Positions 48,801 through 56,503 of a DNA stretch of 64,000 bases are shown here, piece after piece. Position 1 is the stretch's first letter. Each line of letters opens with the position of its first letter. The position numbers and the translations under genes are program-made. Location: NCBI GenBank assembly GCA_018261935.1, contig JAGTRP010000006.1:62001-126000 (forward strand). The letters run 5' to 3'. The notes under the pieces are model-generated. The model worked only from the letters and a program-made list of their open reading frames with translations. It did no database searches and was not told the DNA's origin. Source of the stretch: Rhodocyclaceae bacterium. GTDB taxonomy: Bacteria > Pseudomonadota > Gammaproteobacteria > Burkholderiales > Rhodocyclaceae.

Positions 48801-49744
48801 TGCGCGGCACTCCGGTCCTTTCGCTGTCGTCCGCGATCCTGCGGCGCAGCGCGGTGCGGAAGGCTGTGGCCGCAAAGAGCCGCCTGAAAGGCAATCCTTT
48901 GTGGTTCTGGCCCCTACTCGCCATCCTGGCCAGGATGGGTACTCTGGTCTGGAGGCCCCGCCCTGCCGTCAGCCTTGTCCCGGACACCATCCCGGGCGGC
49001 TCCGCCGATGCCCAGAGTTGGTGGCAATGGTGGTGTGCTGCCCAGGAAGCCGTTGAACAATGCTTTGCCCCGGAAAACCCGCCTCATCCCGAGAAGGAAA
49101 ATGACCGGCGACTCCTGCGGGAGGCCTTGAACCTGCCTGTTTCGCCGATGCGGACGAACACCTCGAAAGCCAAGCCACAGTTCGCGCAGGTATTGAGCCC
49201 CCAGGAAGAGATGAGCACTTACCACAAGGCTGCCGAGCACCTCGACCGAGGCCGGCTCGACAAGGCCGAAGCGCTGCTGGAGAGCTTGGCAAAGCGGGGC
49301 AGCACCCTCTGGCAGGTCTACTTCGAACTCGGCCGCATTGCCTTCGAGCGCGAGCAGACAGACTTGGCCATAGCCTATTTCCGCCATGCAGCCGGGCTGG
49401 AATTCACCTCCACCAATGCCCTGCGAAACCTGGTGGTCATTTATACGCTGACCAAGGAGTATGGGGCAGCCCTGGCTGCCATCGGCCTCATCCTCAGGCG
49501 CGAAAACGATTCCGAAATCATCGACCATCTGCGCGCCATCGTTACGGAGGCCAGCGTCAGCCTGGACGGATTGCACTGGGCCTCGCCGAAATGGGAACAA
49601 CAGCTGCAGGAGCACACCACAAGCCTGAACACCCTCAGCCAGCAACTAGGAGAGGCCAAGCAGACGATTGACCGGCTCGAAAGACAGCTTCTGCTCGCCC
49701 AAGCCGGCATAGCGCCGGCAACCACAACGCTTGAAACTCGATAA
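45839..49744 (+). CDS. Giant multidomain glycosyltransferase (GT2 - GT4 - GT2-like - TPR)
   Basis: This 1301-residue cytosolic protein strings together several modules. A GT2 domain at about 1-250 has LVSILIPAYNPRFFAEAL and a DDDR motif (FLNDDDR). A GT4-type domain spans about 465-830, with HILVVGHSAGRAGGEF, GSGELRKGPDLFLQVAKHV and MTSREDPLPNVVIESMYAG. A degenerate GT2-like segment lies near 835-1000 (SVTLVLAGRDAPMLERQL). A TPR-like module (1127-1230) and a coiled coil near 1250-1290 follow. The TPR module is homologous to the N-terminus of the next protein. It is the first gene of a 15-kb operon and probably assembles several sugars of one glycan. Confidence 0.85.
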   Translation: MNSKPLVSILIPAYNPRFFAEALQSAVEQTYENVEIIICDDSRDDEIQRIAASCRGRPIRYEKNPERLHGRGNFNKCISLAQGEYIKFLNDDDRLAPRCVEKLLAVLIDQEGITLATSKRRRIDERGDRLPDSESTLSPVMEDSRLEGASACRAMLEGMINFVGEPSTVLLRRSALPPAGTDIMSYGGSPVYYMADMAMWFTALGKGDAAYLTEELSDFRVHSEQFQQTQGVDSTVLPNYKHLCRLAQAAGVIDAEACRELLARPGMVPGWATLLTAPLAHDQENWRESQVYFGPERIARGTTTACLTPAEAALYEEFDWKLYGSDNDVLGNAEGALTDHFLLYGQFEFRPGTPRYAHRQDRKTRLCTRLWSQLLVDEEGNGRPCARFAPVINIYDSNPTDGLEEARLHFLTGRPRGPCADCDLHQKIPLKHFVRHNFDGQTRLLQPRSGRSLIRQSAAVPGHSRHILVVGHSAGRAGGEFVALSVVRTLKEDLGYQVTLILARGGELVEDFRRYARVYVVGQDLSGPEAVRALLTRLRLEGLRHALCNTVVVGRYATWLKELGYQVTHLVHELGTSIERFLPREDRLGVCDHADTIVFPARFVETSFLERYAPRTANRVRHPQGIEPDFPRPQDRSSIRQRLRDSLELGEDTRLVIGAGSGELRKGPDLFLQVAKHVLADGQDRATHFVWLGQLDAVLTSWMEHDRHALGLEDRFHLAGLKSDLTDFYLGADVFLMTSREDPLPNVVIESMYAGLPVVAFAEGGGTPELLTDGCGVVVPYLDVAAMADATRRLLDVPGQAREIGAQAAARIDAGFRRRDYVDFLLSHFNCASHSVTLVLAGRDAPMLERQLLQLESCLHGMRWRPDALLLGTPDPVQLPASLSSLPVIRLSQRRDGVPADLLLEASQRATTELLWFIDAVVDYTDNNLEDILSAFDAPEVVSVLSPGHNPAAPEILPPTQQALLSIDERHWLKAHWDRGTEMASPLLRGTPVLSLSSAILRRSAVRKAVAAKSRLKGNPLWFWPLLAILARMGTLVWRPRPAVSLVPDTIPGGSADAQSWWQWWCAAQEAVEQCFAPENPPHPEKENDRRLLREALNLPVSPMRTNTSKAKPQFAQVLSPQEEMSTYHKAAEHLDRGRLDKAEALLESLAKRGSTLWQVYFELGRIAFEREQTDLAIAYFRHAAGLEFTSTNALRNLVVIYTLTKEYGAALAAIGLILRRENDSEIIDHLRAIVTEASVSLDGLHWASPKWEQQLQEHTTSLNTLSQQLGEAKQTIDRLERQLLLAQAGIAPATTTLETR

Positions 49745-49764
49745 CCAAGGGATATCGCCTTATC

Positions 49765-51321
49765 GTGAAACCTCAATATCCTTCCGAAATACGGCAAGCC
49801 CTGAAGTTCCTGGATAGCCTGCTGGAGAAACGGCAGGACATCGGGCGCAGGCTCGATGAGACAGTTGCCGCCAGCGCCCCGCCCCTCCCCCCCTTCCACG
49901 AAGCGGCTCCGCCGGTCGAACCCCTCAGCCCCGCGGAGGAAAATGCCGGATACGAGGAAGCGGACCAGCTGATCGCGGCAGGGCGCCTGGACGAAGCTCT
50001 GGAACAGCTTGAGAAGCTGGCAGCCCGGGGGGCAATCCGCTGGGATATCTACAACGATCTGGGCACACTCCAGCTCAATACCGGGCACGTGGACGAGGCC
50101 TTCCGATCCCTCAAGACAGCCGCCAGCCTGGAGTTCTCGTCCACCCAGGCACTACGCAATCTGATCGTTGCCTACGTTCAGCAGGGGGAAGTCGCCAACG
50201 CCCTGGCCGCCACCGGCCTCCTGCTGAGAAAGGAACGGCACGATCCGGATATTCTCGGGTTCCTTGAAAACCTTCTCGTGGAGGCCAATCCGCGGCTCGA
50301 TGACTATTCCTGGCTATCGGCAGGCCTGGCCGCGACCCTCGACGACCACGCCCAACTGAAGGCCCAAGCGGCGGTGGACGCCCACCGGCACCTGACCAAC
50401 CAGCACAAGGCTGAACTCTATGACTGGGCGTCACCGGCAAAAATAGAGAAACCCGATGCCGGCAAGACCAGCGCCCAGTTCTGGAGCCCGCCATCTCCCA
50501 TCGATCACAGGGAACAGCCCAGCTGCATCGTCTTTCTCCCGCCGACCTGCGGCGGCGCCAGCGTATACCGGGTACTTTCCCGGCTATCTTCGAATTTCTA
50601 CCACTACCTGAATCTTGAAGTCGACGCCATGTATTCCAACGATCCCTACAAGGGAGAAGTGAGTGCGATGCATGGCTTCGATTACCAGCTCACGGGCGCC
50701 ATCTATTCATGGAGAGAGGCCAGCAGGTTGGCCATGTCGCTCCAGAATTCCGCACTGCGCCCGGAAGACTTCAGGCACCTCATCGTCCTCCGCGACCCTC
50801 GGGACAGCCTGGTCTCCCTTTACCATATCCTCAAGGACCCCTCGTATATTCCGCCCAAGGAACTCACGGCTTTCCAGCAGGCCGCCGTGGACGAAAAACA
50901 GCGCCTGCAGTCCATCTCCCTGGACCAGTATGTTCTCGAGGGTGCGTCGACGTTGTGTCAGAACATTACCGTGCTGGCCGAACTCCTCAAGAATGTTCCC
51001 CCGGAACGAATCGAATTCTTGAGCTACGCCGTCCTTTGCGAGGATTTTCCCCAATTCATCAAACGCCTGACCTGCTTTCTGCAAATCGTCCCGGAAAATG
51101 CAGTTCTCCAGGAAATGCTGCTCGGCGAGGACGTCAAAAAGAAAGATTCTCTCTCCTACTATTCCATGGCCCGGCTCCCCAATGCGGCTCCCATGCCCGG
51201 CCGCCATAAACGCGAGCTGAAACCGGAAACCATCGCCAAATTGAACGGGATCACCGCCGAAGCAAGGCACTGGATGGCCTCGCTGGAGACTCCCGAATAC
51301 CGCCACCTTTATGATGACTGA
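49765..51321 (+). CDS. TPR + sulfotransferase-fold protein
   Basis: This 518-residue protein starts at a GTG (49765). Residues about 60-200 are a TPR-like module that repeats the C-terminal module of the upstream glycosyltransferase (shared LEFxSTxALRNLxVxY and ALAAxGLxLR). Residues 250-510 form a PAPS-type sulfotransferase fold. The 5'-phosphate loop reads FLPPTCGGASVYRVL near 255 and the 3'-phosphate motif is VLRDPRDSLVSLYHIL near 340. Classic use is sulfo transfer from PAPS to a sugar. Because the downstream nucleotide kinase looks like a CDP-amidate kinase, a 3'-phospho-CDP-amidate donor is possible. Confidence 0.75.
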   Translation: MKPQYPSEIRQALKFLDSLLEKRQDIGRRLDETVAASAPPLPPFHEAAPPVEPLSPAEENAGYEEADQLIAAGRLDEALEQLEKLAARGAIRWDIYNDLGTLQLNTGHVDEAFRSLKTAASLEFSSTQALRNLIVAYVQQGEVANALAATGLLLRKERHDPDILGFLENLLVEANPRLDDYSWLSAGLAATLDDHAQLKAQAAVDAHRHLTNQHKAELYDWASPAKIEKPDAGKTSAQFWSPPSPIDHREQPSCIVFLPPTCGGASVYRVLSRLSSNFYHYLNLEVDAMYSNDPYKGEVSAMHGFDYQLTGAIYSWREASRLAMSLQNSALRPEDFRHLIVLRDPRDSLVSLYHILKDPSYIPPKELTAFQQAAVDEKQRLQSISLDQYVLEGASTLCQNITVLAELLKNVPPERIEFLSYAVLCEDFPQFIKRLTCFLQIVPENAVLQEMLLGEDVKKKDSLSYYSMARLPNAAPMPGRHKRELKPETIAKLNGITAEARHWMASLETPEYRHLYDD

Positions 51322-51356
51322 CTCCACCCGGCACCTTTCTTCTGGACACTCGCAAG

Positions 51357-52196
51357 ATGAGTAATATTTGCCCATTTGCTCTGAGCTTCCTGGTGACTCC
51401 TCCCCTCAACGTCGGAGCCACCACCCTGGCCGGCAGTTTCCAACACCCCGATGCACTGCTTTCCGAGGGCTGCAGCCTGCTCCTGGCTCCCATCTATGCC
51501 CTGCGCAGCCAAGGAATCAGAACCGAGTACAATGCCCTGGAAGCGCGCCAATCCTTAATGAACTTCCTGAACCAAAACGTCTCCGGAGTCGATCCTTTCC
51601 TGGCGGGAATCCGTGAAATGGCCCGGCATGTCTACGGGCAGGCCTGCATGAGGTCTGGCAAGACCCACTTCATCGATGCCACTTTCAGGAATTACTACAT
51701 CATCGATGAGCTGGCCCAAGCCTTTCCGGAAGCCTCCTTCGTCCAGGTGCGGATGAATCCCCTCACCTATCTTTCTGCGACGATCCGCCAGGAGTGTGAC
51801 GGCAAACCGGACCGGCTGAAACTCAGTGACGGCCGCTACCGGGATTTGTACGGCGCCTACCGCCATCTTTCCAACGCTCACGAACGGTTCGGAGAGCGCT
51901 TTCTGGCCGTTGAGCATGAAGAACTGAAGGAACAGCCCGCTCGTATCCTGGCGCAGGTCCATCACCATCTGGGCCTGCCTCCCGCAGATTCGGCCATCGC
52001 CTTGGCAGGCATGGAAGGACTCCAGGAGCACCTGGATTACTGGAGGGAGTCTCTCTACCGCGAACGCTTTGCCGCCATCGCCCGAGACTATCTCCTGCAC
52101 CTGGGGGAAGACGTCATCTCCAGCCAGGGCTACACACAGGCGGATCTCCTGGAGCGCTTGGCAACCCTTGGTCCCGATTGCCGGAGCTGCCCATGA
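51357..52196 (+). CDS. Sulfotransferase-fold protein
   Basis: This 279-residue protein has a P-loop-like 5' motif near residues 10-25 (FLVTPPLNVGATTLAG). A second motif VRMNPLTYLSATIRQ near 128 occupies the position of the 3'-phosphate-binding R...S motif. The helix HFIDATFRNYYIIDELAQAF is typical of Sulfotransfer_3-like proteins. It overlaps the CysC-like gene by 4 bases (ATGA), which indicates coupled synthesis with the enzyme that makes its presumed donor. Target sugar and exact donor are unknown. Confidence 0.72.
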   Translation: MSNICPFALSFLVTPPLNVGATTLAGSFQHPDALLSEGCSLLLAPIYALRSQGIRTEYNALEARQSLMNFLNQNVSGVDPFLAGIREMARHVYGQACMRSGKTHFIDATFRNYYIIDELAQAFPEASFVQVRMNPLTYLSATIRQECDGKPDRLKLSDGRYRDLYGAYRHLSNAHERFGERFLAVEHEELKEQPARILAQVHHHLGLPPADSAIALAGMEGLQEHLDYWRESLYRERFAAIARDYLLHLGEDVISSQGYTQADLLERLATLGPDCRSCP

Positions 52197-52741
52197 GCCT
52201 CATCCCCGGTGGCTGCGTCCTGTGGCTCACAGGGCTGTCAGGATCGGGCAAGACCACCTTGGCCCGACAACTGGATCTGTGGCTGAAATCCCGCGGCATT
52301 CATCCCGTGATGCTAGACGGCGACGCCATCCGGGACTTGCTTCTGGAACCGGCTGGCCATGATCGGGCCACCCGACTCCGCATCGCCCGCTTCAATGCCC
52401 GGCTTTGCCGATTTCTCTCCAGCCAGGGTCTCACGGTCATCTGCCCGACGATTTCGATGTTTAACGAAATCCAGTCGTGGAACCGGGACAATATCCCAGG
52501 ATATATCGAAATATTTCTCGATGCCCCCATCGACGTGGTGCGAGCCCGCGATCCCAAAGGCATCTATCATCGCTTCGAGCGAGGCGAGGCATCGGAAGTC
52601 GTGGGACTCGATATCCAAGCGGAGTTTCCCCAGTCTCCGGACATCCGGCTGCCGATGGACCGACACATCTCGATCGAATCATCCTTTGCAACCCTTACCA
52701 GCCTGTTGAACGGACACCTTTATGGCAGGAATCACAGCTAG
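52193..52741 (+). CDS. CysC-like P-loop kinase, likely CDP-amidate (Cj1415-type) kinase
   Basis: This 182-residue protein begins MSLIPGGCVLWLTG. The P-loop GLSGSGKTT and LDGDAIRDLLLEP are shared with adenylylsulfate kinases. The segment that is FISPxRxxR in true APS kinases is instead ICPTISMFNEIQSWNRDN here. The Campylobacter Cj1415 kinase belongs to this CysC family, but I cannot confirm that Cj1415 shares this exact segment. Cj1415 phosphorylates the 3'-hydroxyl of cytidine diphosphoramidate, not APS. The downstream genes supply its substrate in this operon. It overlaps both neighbours (4 and 20 bases). An APS kinase feeding sulfotransferases remains the alternative. Confidence 0.7.
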   Translation: MSLIPGGCVLWLTGLSGSGKTTLARQLDLWLKSRGIHPVMLDGDAIRDLLLEPAGHDRATRLRIARFNARLCRFLSSQGLTVICPTISMFNEIQSWNRDNIPGYIEIFLDAPIDVVRARDPKGIYHRFERGEASEVVGLDIQAEFPQSPDIRLPMDRHISIESSFATLTSLLNGHLYGRNHS

Positions 52742-53501
52742 CGACTTTACCGGACTCGCGGAAGACTATTCGTCCTATCGCCCCGGTTATTCCGACTCAG
52801 TACTCGATGCCTTGCTGGGCTTGGTCGGAAAACCGACGGCAGCCATCGACTTCGTGGATGTCGGGGCAGGCACCGGAATCTGGACCCGCATGGTGGCGAA
52901 ACGTGCTGTCGCCAGCGCCATCGCGGTCGAGCCCAACGATGACATGCGCTCCTTCGGGGAACGTGACAGCCGCGACCTGCCGATCACCTGGCGCGCGGGC
53001 TCCGGTGAAGCCACAGGACTGGCGGATGGCTGCTGCAACCTGCTGACCATGGCATCCTCCTTCCACTGGACAAATTTCGACTCGGCCACCCGGGAGTTTC
53101 ATCGCCTCCTTCGCCCCCGGGGCCTTTTCGTAGCCTTGTGGAATCCCCGCCTGATCGAGGTCAATCCTCTACTGGTGGACATCGAGGCCGAGCTGACCCG
53201 GTTAAAGGGCGGTGACATCAAACGGGTCTCTTCCGGCCGGTCAGGCATCACCGAGACCCTGACCGAGCGACTGTCCGCCAGCCCCTATTTCGAGGACGTG
53301 GTCTACCTGGAAGGGAGGCACGTGATGCGGCAATCCCCGGAGCATTATCTGGGTGTTTGGCGCTCGGTCAATGACCTCCAGGCGCAACTGGGGACCGAGC
53401 GCTTTGCCCGCTTCCTGGATTATGTGAGCGACAAGGTCGCCACACTTCCCTACGTCGAGGCCACTTATCTTACCCGGGCCTGGGCGGCACGCCGCGCCTG
53501 A
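52722..53501 (+). CDS. SAM-dependent methyltransferase (Methyltransf_11/UbiE-like), MeOPN-operon
   Basis: This 259-residue class I methyltransferase shows FVDVGAGTGIWTRMVA near residue 45 (motif I), AIAVEPNDDMRSFGE (motif II) and NLLTMASSFHWTNFD. It overlaps the CysC-like gene by 20 bases and ends 3 bases before the glutamine-kinase gene. In C. jejuni the phosphoramidate loci contain two methyltransferases (Cj1419/Cj1420) that produce O-methyl phosphoramidate. Only one methyltransferase is in this operon. Assignment to that step is by context. Confidence 0.75.
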   Translation: MAGITASDFTGLAEDYSSYRPGYSDSVLDALLGLVGKPTAAIDFVDVGAGTGIWTRMVAKRAVASAIAVEPNDDMRSFGERDSRDLPITWRAGSGEATGLADGCCNLLTMASSFHWTNFDSATREFHRLLRPRGLFVALWNPRLIEVNPLLVDIEAELTRLKGGDIKRVSSGRSGITETLTERLSASPYFEDVVYLEGRHVMRQSPEHYLGVWRSVNDLQAQLGTERFARFLDYVSDKVATLPYVEATYLTRAWAARRA

Positions 53502-53504
53502 GCG

Positions 53505-55847
53505 ATGGGACTACAGCTTCTCAGCAAAGCGCGCACCCTGGCCGCCTTGGAAGGCCGGTTGCAGACCGCCCGGGTGCTCCCCCAGGCCACCTTCAGCGCG
53601 GCCGTCTGGCGGCAGCAACCAGGAGCCTGCCTGGAACTGATTCGCGCCAAGCTGGGAAGCGGCAAGCTGATCGTCCGATCAAGCGCTGCCTGCGAGGATT
53701 CCGGCAGCAGTTCCATGGCCGGCTCCTTCCTGTCTGTCCCCGATGTCCAGACGGCAACGGAACTCACTGCCGCCATTGACCGGGTCATCGCTTCCTATAC
53801 CCCGGGCGACCCGGAGCAGGATGAGGTACTGGTGCAGCCGATGCTGCGCAACGTGCTGCGTTCCGGCGTGGTGTTCAATACCGACCCCAATACCGGCGCC
53901 CCCTACCGCGTCGTCAATTGCGCCGAGGGCCAGGACACTTCGGTCGTTACGGGTGGCCGGGGCGGATCGACCTACGTCTTCGCACCCGACGCCACCGTTC
54001 CTCCGCCTGCGAACATGGCGGCCATTCTGGCGCTGGTGGATGAACTGGAAAGCCTCTTCGGCGATACGCCTCTCGATATCGAATTCGCCGTCTGCGGCGA
54101 CTCTCCTTCCGGCGACGAGTCACTGATATTGCTTCAGGCTCGCCCCCTGGTGCTGAAGTTGCAGCGTGAGCCCCGCGAATCCCTGGCCCAACGCCTGCGT
54201 CAAATCGAACAGAAAGTCGCCCAGGGCACACGCCCCCATCCATTCCTGCATGGCCGCGCAACGGTCTATGGCGTCATGCCCGATTGGAACCCGGCCGAAA
54301 TTATCGGCGTACGGCCCAGGCCATTGGCCCTCTCGCTGTACCGGGAACTGATCACCGATGCCACCTGGGCCTACCAGCGGCACAACTATGGCTACAAAAA
54401 TCTGCGGAGTTTCCCGCTGCTCCTGCACTTCCACGGGTTGCCCTACATCGATGTGCGCGTCAGCTTCAACAGCTTCATTCCCCGTGACATCGACGGCAGC
54501 CTCGCCGACCGCCTAGTCAATTACTACATCGACCGGCTGGTGGCGACCCCCAATCTCCACGACAAGGTCGAATTCGAAATCGTCTTCTCCTGCTACTCCC
54601 TGGATCTACCCAGGCGGCTCGAGAGCCTGGCCCAGGCCGGTTTTTCTCCTGGCGAGCGGGACCGCCTTGCCGAAAGCCTGCGCCAACTGACCAACCGTAT
54701 CATCAACCAGGAAAGCGGCCTCTGGAGGACCGACCGGGACAAACTCGATACTCTGGTACGCCGCCGGGAAGCGGCGCTCACGGCCGACCTGCCCCCGATC
54801 AGCCGCATCTATTGGCTGCTCGAAGACTGCAAGCGCTATGGCACGCTGCCTTTTGCCGGCTTGGCCCGGGCCGGATTCATCGCCGTTCAGATGCTGCGTT
54901 CCTTGGTGGCCGTGGATGTCCTCAGCCCCAATGACTACGATGCGTTCATGGCCAGTCTGAACACGGTCAGCAGCCAGCTGACCCGGGACATGAAGACGCT
55001 GCCACGCACAACTTTCCTGGCCAAGTATGGCCATTTGCGCCCGGGCACCTACGACATTCTCTCCCCCCGGTACGATGAAGCCCCCGACCACTATTTCAAC
55101 TGGAACGCCACCGCCCACGGCGACGTCACAGAAGCCCATGCGGGCAAGACGGATTTTCCCCTGCGACTGAACCAGATGCGGGAAATCTCCCGCCTGCTTG
55201 AGGAGCACGGCCTGGAAACCGATGTGGTCGGACTGTTCGATTTCCTTCAGGCGGGCATAGAGTTGAGGGAGTACGCCAAGTTCCTATTTACCCGCAACTT
55301 GAGCGATGCACTCTCGCTGATGCGCCAAGTGGGGGAACAGGCCGGGTTCACTCCCGAAGAGCTTTCCTTTGCCGATGTCCGCGACTTCTACGAATTGCAC
55401 GGCGCCAGCACCGATATCCGCTCCATCCTGGACCAGAGCATTGCCCGGGGACAACAGCGTTATGCGGAAACCACCCGTACCTGGCTGCCGCCCCTGATTT
55501 CCCGGCCGGAAGATGTCTGGGGCTTCGAACTGACCGGGGCAGAACCGAATTACATCACACAAAAATCCGTCATCGGACCGGTCGTATCTCATCAACATCC
55601 TGATCGGCTAGCCAACGCCATCGTCGCCATTCCGAGTGCCGACCCCGGTTTCGACTGGCTCTTCTCCCACCCCATCGCCGGACTCATTACGGCCTACGGC
55701 GGAGCGAATTCCCACATGGCGATCCGTGCCGGGGAACTCGGACTGCCTGCTGTCATCGGCGCAGGCGACTACCTTTTCAACAAATGGTCCAAAGCCCGGC
55801 AACTGGCCATCGACTGCGCCGCCAAACGCGTGGAGCCCTTGGCGTGA
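53505..55847 (+). CDS. PEP-synthase-like L-glutamine kinase (Cj1418-type)
   Basis: This 780-residue protein has an N-terminal ATP-grasp (PPDK_N/PEP-synthase-like) domain: GSGKLIVRSSAACEDSGSSS, VLVQPMLRNVLRSGVVFNTD and IEFAVCG. The C-terminal PEP-utiliser swivelling domain has GGANSHMAIRAGELGLPAV, with the phospho-carrier His737. The PEP-binding TIM barrel of true PEP synthase is absent, which matches glutamine kinase Cj1418. That enzyme phosphorylates the amide of L-glutamine using ATP, the first step towards cytidine diphosphoramidate. Position next to the predicted cytidylyltransferase and hydrolase supports this. Other PEP-synthase-like proteins cannot be excluded. Confidence 0.78.
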   Translation: MGLQLLSKARTLAALEGRLQTARVLPQATFSAAVWRQQPGACLELIRAKLGSGKLIVRSSAACEDSGSSSMAGSFLSVPDVQTATELTAAIDRVIASYTPGDPEQDEVLVQPMLRNVLRSGVVFNTDPNTGAPYRVVNCAEGQDTSVVTGGRGGSTYVFAPDATVPPPANMAAILALVDELESLFGDTPLDIEFAVCGDSPSGDESLILLQARPLVLKLQREPRESLAQRLRQIEQKVAQGTRPHPFLHGRATVYGVMPDWNPAEIIGVRPRPLALSLYRELITDATWAYQRHNYGYKNLRSFPLLLHFHGLPYIDVRVSFNSFIPRDIDGSLADRLVNYYIDRLVATPNLHDKVEFEIVFSCYSLDLPRRLESLAQAGFSPGERDRLAESLRQLTNRIINQESGLWRTDRDKLDTLVRRREAALTADLPPISRIYWLLEDCKRYGTLPFAGLARAGFIAVQMLRSLVAVDVLSPNDYDAFMASLNTVSSQLTRDMKTLPRTTFLAKYGHLRPGTYDILSPRYDEAPDHYFNWNATAHGDVTEAHAGKTDFPLRLNQMREISRLLEEHGLETDVVGLFDFLQAGIELREYAKFLFTRNLSDALSLMRQVGEQAGFTPEELSFADVRDFYELHGASTDIRSILDQSIARGQQRYAETTRTWLPPLISRPEDVWGFELTGAEPNYITQKSVIGPVVSHQHPDRLANAIVAIPSADPGFDWLFSHPIAGLITAYGGANSHMAIRAGELGLPAVIGAGDYLFNKWSKARQLAIDCAAKRVEPLA

Positions 55848-56503
55848 GGCTGGTCGCCGTCAGCCAGCGGGTCGATTTCCATCCGGCGCGTAATGAGCGC
55901 CGCGACGCCCTGGACCAGCGGCTGGCCCAGTGGCTGAAAGCCGCGGGGCTCCTAACCGCGCCTGTTCCCAACCTGTTTGAAAGTCAGGAGGAACTGGACG
56001 CCTGGCTCGATGGCATGGCGCCGGCAGCGGTCGTGCTGTCGGGCGGCAACGATCTGGGAGAGGCCCCCGAGCGCGATCGGACCGAAGCGCTGCTCATCGA
56101 GCACGCGGCCCGGAAAAATCTGCCGCTGCTCGGCATTTGCCGCGGCATGCAGATGATGCTGGTCCACGGAGGAGGAAAGCTTCAGCAGATCGATAACCAC
56201 GTCGCCGTTCGCCATGACTTGCACCCGGAATCTTCTGGGTCCGCGCCATGGCCGGGGACAGTCAACAGCTTCCATCGCTGGGGCACCCTTGAGGTTCCTG
56301 TCGGTTATGCCGTTCTGGCCCGCGCCGAGGATGGCAGCATCGAGGCTGTCCGCCACGAATCCTTGCCCTGGGAAGGCTGGATGTGGCATCCAGAACGGGA
56401 AACAGCATTCCGCCCCGCCGATATCCATCGCCTCCAACAGCTTATCGGGAACGCAATCGAACCCATCCCGGGTTGCGCCCCGCCACTTCGGAAACAGCCA
56501 TGA
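55844..56503 (+). CDS. Class I glutamine amidotransferase-fold hydrolase (gamma-glutamyl-CDP-amidate hydrolase, Cj1417-type)
   Basis: This 219-residue protein starts at the GTG overlapping the previous stop. The nucleophile elbow GICRGMQMM places the catalytic Cys99, and WMWHPERE gives His182 and Glu184. VVLSGGNDLGEAP matches the C26 peptidase family. Cj1417 hydrolyses gamma-glutamyl-CDP-amidate to glutamate plus CDP-amidate in the phosphoramidate route. A partner synthetase, expected for a true amidotransferase, is not present. GTGA and ATGA overlaps on both sides show tight translational coupling. Confidence 0.78.
   Translation: MRLVAVSQRVDFHPARNERRDALDQRLAQWLKAAGLLTAPVPNLFESQEELDAWLDGMAPAAVVLSGGNDLGEAPERDRTEALLIEHAARKNLPLLGICRGMQMMLVHGGGKLQQIDNHVAVRHDLHPESSGSAPWPGTVNSFHRWGTLEVPVGYAVLARAEDGSIEAVRHESLPWEGWMWHPERETAFRPADIHRLQQLIGNAIEPIPGCAPPLRKQP

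Noticed and set aside
52193-52741. Simple assimilatory sulfate activation (CysC with Sat) as explanation of the kinase
   Set aside because: Not excluded, but less likely: no cysDN, cysH or other assimilatory genes are adjacent, the FISP segment is missing and the neighbouring enzymes fit the phosphoramidate route. Retained as the alternative.
53505-55847. Phosphoenolpyruvate synthase or PPDK
   Set aside because: The C-terminal PEP-binding TIM barrel is absent, and the protein ends right after the swivelling His domain.
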